Assembly (NCBI RefSeq): GCF_000169175.1
Contig: NZ_AAWS01000039.1
Location: forward strand, 28,334-92,333
DNA from: Microscilla marina ATCC 23134
GTDB taxonomy: Bacteria; Bacteroidota; Bacteroidia; Cytophagales; Microscillaceae
DNA length: 64,000 bases
Direction: 5' to 3'
Positions 44,535 through 51,848 of the stretch are shown here, in pieces. The notes under the pieces are model-generated. The model worked only from the letters and a program-made list of their open reading frames with translations. It ran no database searches and was not told the DNA's origin. The position numbers and the translations under genes are program-made. How positions within the stretch are numbered: the first letter of the stretch is position 1; every line of letters starts with the position of its first letter.

Positions 44535-45116
44535 ATGAATCCAGCGTTTCAGCACCATAAAGAACCTTTGTTGATAAAGGATACTCTTCGCATAATGAAG
44601 GAACTAAATATTAAGGCAAGACCCAATTATCAAAAAGATAGCAAAATTGTATACGAGAAGTTCCCAAGCTACGATGGCTTAGCAGGTTTTGAGGTTATTT
44701 ATGATAATGTTCAGCAACAGAATAACCCTGACCTCATGTTTTACATTGATCCAAGAATCATTTTCAAACCTGAGCTAGAAAAAGAACTAAAGGTATTTGA
44801 GGATACACCCAAAAATGTAAAAGCACGAAGTGTTTTGGTACACGAATACACCCACCTTTTGCAATGGGGAACTTATGAAGAACTTCATCTAAAGCATGAC
44901 TATATAAGCCACGAAGTAGATTTTGAAATGTATGTATCTCAAAGAATAGAATTTGAAGCCTGGGCAACTCAAGCTTGGTATTATTTAGAGCATATGGCTC
45001 TACAAGAATTAAATGATATTTTAGAACTCGGTTTAGCCGAACAAGAAACGAGAAAACAGCTAATCAATCGTTTTTGTGTCTTGGATGGGGGTAAGCCTAT
45101 ATTTAAGCTAGTTTAA
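44535..45116 (+). CDS. Putative zinc metalloprotease (HExxH) coupled to the YaaC-like gene
   Basis: 193 residues. The zinc-binding helix is LVHEYTHLLQW with His103, Glu104 and His107; a downstream candidate third ligand lies in RIEFEAWATQAWYYLEH, as in gluzincin-like folds. It lacks a signal peptide, so it is probably cytoplasmic. A central segment (NPDLMFYIDPRIIFKPELEK) gives a beta-strand before the metal helix. It follows the YaaC-like gene by 4 bp with no terminator, so the two are almost certainly translated together. The substrate is unknown. ImmA-type peptidases that cleave repressors have a similar motif, but the rest does not look like ImmA. Confidence 0.7.
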   Translation: MNPAFQHHKEPLLIKDTLRIMKELNIKARPNYQKDSKIVYEKFPSYDGLAGFEVIYDNVQQQNNPDLMFYIDPRIIFKPELEKELKVFEDTPKNVKARSVLVHEYTHLLQWGTYEELHLKHDYISHEVDFEMYVSQRIEFEAWATQAWYYLEHMALQELNDILELGLAEQETRKQLINRFCVLDGGKPIFKLV

Positions 45117-45422
45117 TGAATTGCTTGATAACAGACACTACCTTGAGGTATCTTTGAAACGGTTTACAAGGTTTGCAATATGCCAACTAATTTGCGTATG
45201 GCAAACTTTACTTTATTGGGGAGTTTTTGCTGGCGAAAACATACCTTGCTCATGGGCAAAAGTTACTTGTTCTTTGCTAAATAACCTATGGTAGAAAGGA
45301 GTAAATAAAATGCTTAGTTTTTTGTGTTTTGTTAGTCTCATAAACTCAATTACCTCACTCTTAATAAGCATTTGAATAATTAAACAAGTTTATGAGACTT
45401 ATTAGACATTAGAATATCAGTG
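45117..45422. other. 306-bp gap with a 13-bp inverted repeat
   Basis: No gene. AGTCTCATAAACT (45334-45346) is perfectly inverted at 45387-45399 (AGTTTATGAGACT), 40 nt apart. It lies between convergent genes; the long loop and lack of T-run argue against a simple terminator. It might be the remains of a transposon end or a regulator site. Confidence 0.4.
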
Positions 45423-46031
45423 CTAAAAAGGCGCATAAAAGCCTATGCCTAAGCGCTTGATTTTGAGAGCAGGTACCAAACCTTGGCTACTGTAGTGGTC
45501 ATAATATTTGTAAGGCAATACGTCGTAGCTGACCCTTATAAGCAAGCCAGACGCAAAATTGACTTGAAACATTACACTGGGCGCCTCATAGGGCAAGGCA
45601 CCACGGCTTACATGGTAACCAACTCCAAAGCCAAAGCCGCTTGTTTTGTCGGTTTTGCGGTTAGCCTTGGCTCCATGACGAAAAGTAATGTACCCAGGAA
45701 TGTCGTATACCAGTGCCAAATTGACCCCATCTAGCCCTGACGATACCAAAAAGCCTCCGGTAGCCTCTAGGGTAATACCCAACGAACTATGCTGGCTTAA
45801 GTTGATTAGTGGCAACTCTAGCGATACACCTGCCGCAATGTTTACCGCAAGCCTCAGTTCATCTACTTTTTCCCAGATAGGAGCACTTTCGTCCCCAACG
45901 TTGGTTACTGTGTTAAACTTGTAGCCTATTACATTGGTACTCATCGATTTCATCAACGATTGGGTGTGGCCATTAGCCCCCCATAACAAACAAAAGCAGC
46001 CTATCACGATTATTTTTAAAGCCCTTGCCAT
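45423..46031 (-). CDS. Exported beta-rich (barrel-like) protein
   Basis: 202 residues. A signal peptide (IIVIGCFCLLWGANGHTQ) precedes alternating hydrophobic strands rich in Gly (LRLAVNIAAGVSLELPLINL; GFGFGVGYHVSRGALPYEA), ending in an aromatic residue (GIGFYAPF), as outer-membrane barrels do. Its start overlaps the Ycf48-like lipoprotein gene by 16 bp, so both are in one operon. Function unknown; an outer-membrane partner of the lipoprotein is possible. Confidence 0.65.
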   Translation of the reverse strand: MARALKIIVIGCFCLLWGANGHTQSLMKSMSTNVIGYKFNTVTNVGDESAPIWEKVDELRLAVNIAAGVSLELPLINLSQHSSLGITLEATGGFLVSSGLDGVNLALVYDIPGYITFRHGAKANRKTDKTSGFGFGVGYHVSRGALPYEAPSVMFQVNFASGLLIRVSYDVLPYKYYDHYSSQGLVPALKIKRLGIGFYAPF

Positions 46032-47029
46032 AACGAATTATAGTTAAATTTTGTCAATATACCTTCTTCACCTACCGCGTATACATCGTTTGCGTTGCTA
46101 AACTCTACATCAAGGTAGGTATACAAAAAAGTGGTGGCATCAGAAGAAAACACCTGTACCCATTTTTGTTTGTTAGCTTCGTTGTTATCAGGGTTATAGG
46201 TGCCCATAAATACCGAACGCTTGCCAACAGCTATGCCTCGGTTGCTGTGAAAATCTATGTCGTACAAGGCGTAAAAATTCTTCCTAGCCTCAGTGTTGAG
46301 CGAGCTACCATAGTAATTTAATATAGCCAAGTCGCCTACCGTATAATAGCTTTTATCGCCAAACACATAGATCGCGTTATAGTTATAACCTACTTTGCGA
46401 TCGTTCCAAGGCTCAAGGGTATTGCCTCCGTCAAGGGTGCGAAAAACCACTTCATCTTCAGAAACAAAGTATACTTTATCAGCATCAACAACTGACATAC
46501 CCCAGCAAGGTTTTGATACGCCTAGCATATGAGACCAAGAGTCTCCTCCATCTGTACTTTTCAAAAGGGCGCAACCTTCATCCTCTTGGTTAGTGTTTCT
46601 GTCTACGCCATTGATTATGGCATAGCCTGTATTGCCCACAAAACGTATGTCTCGCAGGTTGCCAGAAAAAGGCTCTACTTCTATCCAACTATTGCCTCCG
46701 TCGGTAGTTTTAAGCAGTGCTTTCTGCTTAAGAGCAATGAATCCTACTTGTGCACTGGTAAATATAATTTTGTTGATAGGAGTAACATCACTACGTGAAA
46801 TGTCTTGCCAAGTAATGCCTCCATCTGTAGTTTTAAATATGACTCCACCGTCTCCAGCAATATAGCCGTGCCGCTCATCAGGAAAACTAATGCTACGTAA
46901 GTGTTCTTTGGTGGGCAAGCTAATATGCTCATGTTGAATGGTGATAAATTCGCCTAGTATGTATTTGTTTTTGTCGCAGCCCGAAAGCAGACCTACAAGC
47001 AACAAACACCAAATCCAATGTTTTTTCAT
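46016..47029 (-). CDS. Ycf48/BNR-propeller lipoprotein
   Basis: 337 residues from the ATG at 47029, chosen because it starts a lipoprotein signal (MKKHWIWCLLLVGLLSGC); the frame extends 8 codons upstream. The mature protein has repeated propeller blades: GGVIFKTTDGGITWQDISR, ALLKTTDGGNSWIEVEPF, ALLKSTDGGDSWSHMLG and VFRTLDGGNT. These match Ycf48-like/BNR proteins, which in photosynthetic organisms assist photosystem II assembly; in heterotrophic Bacteroidota they are surface lipoproteins of unknown role. Operon with the barrel-like gene. Confidence 0.8.
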   Translation of the reverse strand: MKKHWIWCLLLVGLLSGCDKNKYILGEFITIQHEHISLPTKEHLRSISFPDERHGYIAGDGGVIFKTTDGGITWQDISRSDVTPINKIIFTSAQVGFIALKQKALLKTTDGGNSWIEVEPFSGNLRDIRFVGNTGYAIINGVDRNTNQEDEGCALLKSTDGGDSWSHMLGVSKPCWGMSVVDADKVYFVSEDEVVFRTLDGGNTLEPWNDRKVGYNYNAIYVFGDKSYYTVGDLAILNYYGSSLNTEARKNFYALYDIDFHSNRGIAVGKRSVFMGTYNPDNNEANKQKWVQVFSSDATTFLYTYLDVEFSNANDVYAVGEEGILTKFNYNSLWQGL

Positions 47030-47279
47030 AAGGTTTTGTTGATGGTTAAACAACTTACTGGTAGGTACTTAACCTTCCAGTGGTTAGCGCATTGCGCTAA
47101 TCAAGGGCAAAATAAAGGAAAAATCACATCAATAGGTTGAAAAAATGGAAATATTGGTAGCCCAGAGGGCATTTATTGATTTTGTAAAGTTGCCTAAGCT
47201 GGGGTGATACTTATTTTCATCTTTATGCACAAAAGGCGAGGCAATAAGATCAATAACGAAAAGAATCATCACTCGGATT

Positions 47280-47699
47280 TTATTGTCCTTCCATTTTTTG
47301 AGTTAGTTCTACGATTTGTTTCTGTGCTTGTTGAAGTTGCCGTGTGAGCTCTTTTATTTCTTCTTCTTTTGCACTATCCAACGCTTTGAAACCTTCAATT
47401 TGTCTTTTCAGAATCTCAATCATCCTCAGTTTTTCGTTAGATGCGTCCAATGATGTTTTTACATCTGCCTCCAGGTATTTAGGTGCTATACCAGTAAAGA
47501 GCCAATTAAGATTTAGATTCCTAACATTTTCTACAATGCCTTTTAACGGAGTGTACCCTGGATCACTAGTTTCTTGTTCATAAGCTATTAATGCAGTTCT
47601 GGAAACGTTAATCATTTTGGCAAAATTTGTTAAAGTCATATTTAAGTCGTTGCGAATTTCACCTATTCTCTTACCGATACCGTCTCCCTTGGATGCCAT
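47280..47699 (-). CDS. XRE-family regulator with C-terminal coiled coil (second repressor)
   Basis: 139 residues. HTH: IGKRIGEIRNDLNMTLTNFA, KMINVSRTALIAYEQETSDP, followed by VRNLNLNWLFTGIAPKYLE (the NLNWLFTG signature typical of Bacteroidota phage-type repressors) and a coiled coil (SAKEEEIKELTRQLQQAQKQ). Same architecture as the repressor at 24.3 kb but a different HTH. It is divergent from a 98-residue gene with a promoter/operator repeat between them, like a repressor/Cro arrangement. Confidence 0.8.
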   Translation of the reverse strand: MASKGDGIGKRIGEIRNDLNMTLTNFAKMINVSRTALIAYEQETSDPGYTPLKGIVENVRNLNLNWLFTGIAPKYLEADVKTSLDASNEKLRMIEILKRQIEGFKALDSAKEEEIKELTRQLQQAQKQIVELTQKMEGQ

Positions 47700-47702
47700 T
47701 TT

Positions 47703-47742
47703 GATTGTTGAAATTTAGATTAAAGTATTAATTTTGTATATT
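47703..47742 (+). promoter_or_regulatory. 40-bp promoter/operator repeat, copy 1
   Basis: It carries TTG elements at 47705-47710 and a -7 element TAATTTTG at 47729-47736. The 40-bp segment is about 82-85 percent identical by eye to the segment at 48084-48123. It precedes the 98-residue gene and abuts the divergent XRE gene. Confidence 0.6.
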
Positions 47743-47788
47743 CAAGCATTAATTGTTACACAAATTAAAAAATTAGATATAAATAACT

Positions 47789-48085
47789 ATGAACATTCGT
47801 ATAGACACCCCCTTTTTCAAGCAACAAGCCAAGGAAATTGAACCATTAATTCCGAGGCACTATAGTGGTATAGTAAGACACTATTTGCCAGAAATGACAA
47901 CTAGTCACATTCAAACAGTGAAAAAAGGCTATGTAGCTGACTGGTTAACACATTGCGTGTTGGCTTTTATTGCCAAAACCAAGACACGTATTCCAGCCAA
48001 CATAGAATTGGATTTGCCAAATGGGATTTTGTATGAAGATGTGGTAATCGAAGAAGTGATTATAGAAAAAAGGTTTGTAAATTGA
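47789..48085 (+). CDS. Small protein divergent from XRE repressor
   Basis: 98 residues (FFKQQAKEIEPLIPRHYSGI; VRHYLPEMTTSHIQTVKKGY), basic N-terminal half with a possible helical DNA-binding region and an acidic C-terminus (YEDVVIEEVIIEKRFVN). No family recognised. Position directly opposite the repressor gene, between two operator repeats, matches the place of Cro-like or early regulatory genes in phages. Confidence 0.6.
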   Translation: MNIRIDTPFFKQQAKEIEPLIPRHYSGIVRHYLPEMTTSHIQTVKKGYVADWLTHCVLAFIAKTKTRIPANIELDLPNGILYEDVVIEEVIIEKRFVN

Positions 48086-48123
48086 TTGTCGAAATTTGTA
48101 CTAAAGTATAAATTTTATATATT
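48084..48123 (+). promoter_or_regulatory. 40-bp promoter/operator repeat, copy 2
   Basis: Second copy of the repeat at 47703-47742. It contains TTTG at 48095-48098 and, 19 nt on, TATATTTG (48118-48125), a good Bacteroidota promoter for the gene at 48206. Two like promoters flanking one small gene suggest joint control by the XRE repressor. Confidence 0.6.
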
Positions 48124-48133
48124 TGTCATGTAT

Positions 48134-48178
48134 AAAAAAAGCCCACTACTCGCTCCGACCAAAGTTTGAGTAATGGGC
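48134..48178 (-). terminator. A-tract plus hairpin in leader of the 48206 gene
   Basis: GCCCACTACTC (48141-48151) pairs with GAGTAATGGGC (48168-48178) with one mismatch, preceded by A7. It is either a minus-strand terminator without a visible gene, or, since the promoter copy 2 would start near 48131, a hairpin at the very 5' end of the plus-strand mRNA. Confidence 0.45.
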
Positions 48179-48205
48179 ATTGTTAAACGTTAAAAAACGT
48201 ACTAG

Positions 48206-48763
48206 ATGCGAATTTCAGAAAATTCCCACAGAAACCCAAATCTGTATGGGTACTGGGTAGAGAATGCCCATTATCCAAGCGCAGGCGCTGGACAGGTTCA
48301 ACACATACGCCCTCAAGACAATGCTTGTCTGATAGAACATTGGCAAAAGCCAGTGATTGACAACCTTAGCCTTAATGGAGTATATCATAAACAATACTCG
48401 CTCAAACTAGCTGAACACCTCTACATGGGGCATTACGGCAACATCCTCTATTATGTAAATCAAGCGCAAGCTTATCGAGTGGAGTTTGTACCTATAGGCG
48501 AACTAGCCACTGTGCACGACTTTGACGAAGCCCAAACGCACTTTAGCACCCGCAAGGCATACCTAGTTCAGTATCATCATACCAAGGGCAAACAACTCAC
48601 CCCCGATGATGAATACTTCATTTTTGATTGCTGGCTAGAAACAGGCAGTTTTCAAGCAATGATTCCCTACATCTTCCCGATAGATATAGGCAACCAACGT
48701 CTACAAGCCGATGGCTACCTAAACTACTTGAGGTTGGCTGGTGCCCCCCCAGTAACAGTTTAG
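48206..48763 (+). CDS. Hypothetical protein in the second phage-like module
   Basis: 185 residues (NPNLYGYWVENAHYPSAGAG; KLAEHLYMGHYGNILYYVNQ; FIFDCWLETGSFQAMIPYIF). Aromatic-rich, soluble, no family recognised. It is expressed from its own repressor-type promoter. A hairpin terminator follows. Function unknown. Confidence 0.55.
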   Translation: MRISENSHRNPNLYGYWVENAHYPSAGAGQVQHIRPQDNACLIEHWQKPVIDNLSLNGVYHKQYSLKLAEHLYMGHYGNILYYVNQAQAYRVEFVPIGELATVHDFDEAQTHFSTRKAYLVQYHHTKGKQLTPDDEYFIFDCWLETGSFQAMIPYIFPIDIGNQRLQADGYLNYLRLAGAPPVTV

Positions 48764-48791
48764 TCAATCACTACTCTTTGCTCGGAGCACC

Positions 48792-48822
48792 TACTCCCTT
48801 AGCCCTCATTGCCAAGGGAGTA
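48792..48822 (+). terminator. Terminator after 48206 gene
   Basis: TACTCCCTT (48792-48800) with AAGGGAGTA (48814-48822), 9 bp, loop 13 nt, followed by CCTTTTA. It separates the hypothetical gene from the initiator-like gene. Confidence 0.6.
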
Positions 48823-48930
48823 CCTTTTACCCTACATACATCTACTTTCCATTAGGTGTGTTAGGTGTAGCTATACCCAATCTGAAAAAACAAGAACATA
48901 ACTACCAACAACTTTTACCCATAAAACAAT

Positions 48931-50172
48931 ATGGCAATTATCCAACAAACTGCCGCTAACACTCATCAAAATACATTCACTGGTTTTGTCTATCCAGCGG
49001 CTATTTGGCTAGACCAACGCCTGAGTGCCAACGAAAAGAACCTACTTGCCGAGGTTCACAGCCTAGAGAAACTATCCCGTGGTTGTATGGCTTCCAACGA
49101 CCATTTTGCCTTAAGGCTTAATATCAATACTCGTTCGGTATCGCGCCATATCAAAAGTTTGCAAAAGCGGGGCTACCTAAAAACAATGTTTTTTAATGGT
49201 AGGCACCGACAAATGGCGGTGAATATGGAGCAACTACAACCACTGGAAAGCTCAGTAAATGCCACTGTTGAGGTTGATAATTTGTTGAAGCAGCCTAGAC
49301 AAAATGTCGAGGCAGATTCGACAAAATTGTCAATCAAACCAGCCAAGGTCGACAATTTATGCGCACAGGGGCGACAAAATGGCGAAGCAGCCTCGACAAA
49401 TTGTCGACCTAATAGAGTCAATAATACTATCATTAATAAATCAACTAATACTACTATTGAAGCTAAAGAAGAGAAAGCTGTAGGAGAGGATTTGTTTGAA
49501 AAAAATGGAGCTCCTTCTTCACCTCCCAAAAAGACAGTTACCAAGGCTACTGCTAAAAAAGCAAGTAAAACAGCGCTCACCAATATTCCATTACCTTTTT
49601 CGTCGGATACCTTTAAAACTGCCTGGAACAACTGGCTTACTTACCGCAAGGAAATCAAAAAGCCTTACCGTTCGGCAATGAGCGTGCAACAAACCCTTGC
49701 CAAACTGGACCGCTACGAAGAAGGCTTTGCTCTGGAACTCATCGAAAAGTCCATCACCAACGGCTGGCAGGGGTTAGTATTTGCCCAAACAGGTGAACAA
49801 TACCAAAAGTGGCTCGCTGACAAGCAAAAAAGAAAAATACCTGAACAAGGCACAGGCACCCGCGCCAAACCCCAGCCTAATCTTATGAGTCTTACCCAGC
49901 ATACCGTGAGCGTATACAACCAGCTCACTGCCTTAGAAAAACAACAAGATAAGTTTCAAAACTACCCTAGGCACTTGCTCGAAAGCCTTGCCGATCAACT
50001 GCGTGACCTATGGCGTAGGGCACGGGGTCTCCAAATGTTTGGTAGTGAAATAGCTCGCATCAACAGGCTGGGCAAACTAGTGGCTGATTTGGCAAAAGGA
50101 AAACAGGCGGCGCCTACCACTTCGCAAGCAGGTGTAAGTCAAGCACAGAAAGGAGGGGTTTGTTTCGCATGA
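48931..50172 (+). CDS. Phage/plasmid-type replication initiator-like protein with internal iterons
   Basis: 413 residues. The N-terminal winged helix of the HTH_36 type is typical of replication initiators (WLDQRLSANEKNLLAEVHSL; FALRLNINTRSVSRHIKSLQ). Residues about 115-160 hold two 25-residue repeats (VDNLLKQPRQNVEADSTKLS and VDNLCAQGRQNGEAASTNCR). A linker then leads to a domain with WNNWLTYRKEIKKPYRSAMS. The C-terminal end (SLADQLRDLWRRARGLQMFG, EIARINRLGKLVADLAK) is shared with the next gene. DNA repeats inside the gene suggest it holds its own origin. It overlaps the next gene by ATGA. Confidence 0.7.
   Translation: MAIIQQTAANTHQNTFTGFVYPAAIWLDQRLSANEKNLLAEVHSLEKLSRGCMASNDHFALRLNINTRSVSRHIKSLQKRGYLKTMFFNGRHRQMAVNMEQLQPLESSVNATVEVDNLLKQPRQNVEADSTKLSIKPAKVDNLCAQGRQNGEAASTNCRPNRVNNTIINKSTNTTIEAKEEKAVGEDLFEKNGAPSSPPKKTVTKATAKKASKTALTNIPLPFSSDTFKTAWNNWLTYRKEIKKPYRSAMSVQQTLAKLDRYEEGFALELIEKSITNGWQGLVFAQTGEQYQKWLADKQKRKIPEQGTGTRAKPQPNLMSLTQHTVSVYNQLTALEKQQDKFQNYPRHLLESLADQLRDLWRRARGLQMFGSEIARINRLGKLVADLAKGKQAAPTTSQAGVSQAQKGGVCFA
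49273..49409 (+). repeat. Iteron-like CGACAAaaTGTC repeats inside the initiator gene
   Basis: Two 75-bp units begin at 49273 and 49348. Within them GACAAAATGTCGA, CGACAAAATTGTC, GTCGACAATTT, GCGACAAAATGGCG and TCGACAAATTGTCGAC occur between 49298 and 49409. The mixture of direct and inverted half-sites is typical of initiator-binding iterons. Confidence 0.6.
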
Positions 50173-50678
50173 AAAAGCCTAAAAAGCCCTCTGAGGACTT
50201 GGCAAAGACCAGGATTCAAATCCAGTTCATTAATAGCGAACAACTGGCTGAGCTACTAGGCATCAGCCACCAAGCCCTGCTTGAGAAACTGGCTGTCTAC
50301 CAAACCAAAGCAGCAGTAGATGAAAAAGAAAGTGGTAGGATAAGTTCAGCCTCAGACTGCGACGAAACATCGCCTTTGAAGATAGGCGTAGAAAGTTGTT
50401 GTTCACAAGGTAACTTAGGCAATCCTACCCAAAGGATTCAATGGGTACACAATCAAATTGCTGCCTATGAGAGTGAACAAGGTCAGTTGGCTCAACTAAG
50501 CCCTGCCGCCTTGCACCGAATCGCCCAAAACCTTAGAGGTTTATGGTACGAAGCTACAGCGCTCAAGATGCCTGAGCGTGATATAGAACGCATCAACAAA
50601 ATAGGCAAGTTAGCAGTGAGTTTTGCCAAAGCCAAAAAAGCTAGTCAAGCTGAGCAGGAAGGAGGCGAGCAAGCCTGA
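50169..50678 (+). CDS. Small protein sharing a C-terminal motif with the initiator
   Basis: 169 residues from the ATG at 50169, which overlaps the preceding stop (ATGA); the frame opens three codons earlier. The N-terminal part (QIQFINSEQLAELLGISHQA, LLEKLAVY) resembles a helix-turn-helix of the HTH_17 kind. The C-terminal part (HRIAQNLRGLWYEATALKMP; DIERINKIGKLAVSFAKAKK) is clearly related to the end of the upstream initiator. Likely the two proteins interact or diverged from one domain. No family name recognised. Confidence 0.6.
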   Translation: MKKPKKPSEDLAKTRIQIQFINSEQLAELLGISHQALLEKLAVYQTKAAVDEKESGRISSASDCDETSPLKIGVESCCSQGNLGNPTQRIQWVHNQIAAYESEQGQLAQLSPAALHRIAQNLRGLWYEATALKMPERDIERINKIGKLAVSFAKAKKASQAEQEGGEQA

Positions 50679-50728
50679 GTACCGAAACTAATATTGGTAG
50701 CAACCCTTCTTCTGATTTGCAAAACATC

Positions 50729-51216
50729 ATGATAGGCTACCTACAAAGTGGGCAAGGGTTTCCTGTAAACTTTCAAGTATTTTGGCAATGGTGTGGTTCT
50801 GCCAGAAAAGACAATGCCAAGCGCGTATTGGAGAAAAACTTCACGCAAGGTGTTGATTATCAAGTTTTCCGAAAGAATGCGAGAAATCCAAAAGGGGGGG
50901 AGACCTGCTGAGCTTATTTGCCTCACTACCGACTGTGTCAAGTCTTTGGCAATGCTTGCCCAAACTAGCAAAGGGCAGTGTATACAAAAGATTAGACGAA
51001 CTAGTGAAAACCTATACTACTGCCCACGGGGTGCTACCTCAATATCTATATACACTTTTGTTCCAACACTTTGCTGTACAGTACCACATCAACCTACCCC
51101 TCAAAGTCAAGCGAGCGGGAATTAGTCAAATACAATGGATAGAGGAGAACGGTTGGATCACTCAATTATACGATTTGGCAAAACAACTTTTTACCTCAAA
51201 CGCCAACACACTTTAA
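50729..51216 (+). pseudogene. Phage antirepressor-like gene broken by frameshifts
   Basis: Starting at the ATG at 50729, the frame reads MIGYLQSGQGFPVNFQVFWQ then WCGSARKDNAKRVLEKNFTQ, like AntA/MSV199 antirepressors, and stops at 50911 just after a run of seven G (50895-50901). One frame over, the expected continuation appears (GGRPAELICLTTDCVKSLAM then LAQTSKG), and a third frame carries a protein-like tail (RLDELVKTYTTAHGVLPQYL; QWIEENGWITQLYDLAKQLF) to 51216. So two frameshifts are needed. Either it is a decayed gene, the G7 run is a phase-variable or slippery site, or there are sequencing errors. Confidence 0.6.
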
Positions 51217-51260
51217 TTGTTGCTTTGAGATTTTCATTCATAAACATTTTAAAAATCAAA

Positions 51261-51644
51261 ATGAGCGGAATTATGGACAATACTGAAGCACCAAATCATT
51301 CAAAAAATGAGGGAACTACTAATACTTATTCGGTAGAAGAGTTTGTGCAAAACGACATGGAAAGCCTTCAGAAAGTGCTAAAAATGATGTCGGCTTTCTG
51401 CATCACTCACGGAGGGGATACCCCTAAATCGTTTATGCACTACTTTATAGAATTAAGCATGGCCATGACCATTTACATTAAGGAACATGCTCCAGATGGA
51501 TTTATGGAAAAGCATCATTTACACTTTTCTATTCTCCATGACTTTATCAAAGACCTTGAACAGGTGGGTGCTCATACTATCAGTGCTCTATCTAGCAAGG
51601 TGCAAGCACTTCAAAGCGAAATGTCCCTAGGTGCTAAGGCTTAG
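51261..51644 (+). CDS. Small helical protein of unknown function
   Basis: 127 residues from the ATG at 51261 (MSGIMDNTEAPNHSKNEGTT); the frame is open upstream to 51135 but that part overlaps the antirepressor remnant. Acidic and helical (VEEFVQNDMESLQKVLKMMS; FSILHDFIKDLEQVGAHTIS). No domain recognised. It lies at the end of the second phage-like module, followed by hairpins. Confidence 0.5.
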   Translation: MSGIMDNTEAPNHSKNEGTTNTYSVEEFVQNDMESLQKVLKMMSAFCITHGGDTPKSFMHYFIELSMAMTIYIKEHAPDGFMEKHHLHFSILHDFIKDLEQVGAHTISALSSKVQALQSEMSLGAKA

Positions 51645-51711
51645 CTCAGACACTAGCTTTACCTCACTACCTGCCCAGATGCTTAACACCTGTTTTTTAA
51701 AGGGTGGGTAG

Positions 51712-51737
51712 TCATTTATTTGAATTTAAATAAATGA
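51712..51737. repeat. 26-bp inverted repeat
   Basis: TCATTTATTT (51712-51721) pairs with AAATAAATGA (51728-51737), loop GAATTT. It is AT-only and so stable only if bound or as DNA cruciform. It might be a regulator site or part of the terminator region after the preceding gene. Confidence 0.4.
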
Positions 51738-51791
51738 AAATACAGAAAGTAACGAAAATTATGAGCACAATTTTGTGAACCTTCTCAAGTG

Positions 51792-51836
51792 AAACCTCCC
51801 ACATTACTGCTTTTGAGTGAGAGGTGGGGTTTTGTA
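51792..51836. terminator. Likely terminator between convergent genes
   Basis: AAACC...CCAC (51792-51802, with a 2-nt bulge) pairs with GTGG-GGTTT (51824-51832), followed by a short T-run. It lies between the plus-strand small gene and the end of the minus-strand WD40 gene. Confidence 0.4.
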
Positions 51837-51848
51837 TGATATGTGTGT

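Noticed and set aside
44535..45116. ImmA/IrrE-type repressor-cleaving peptidase
   Set aside because: HExxH is shared, but the flanking sequence and absence of an XRE gene in the same operon do not match ImmA; kept only as HExxH protein.
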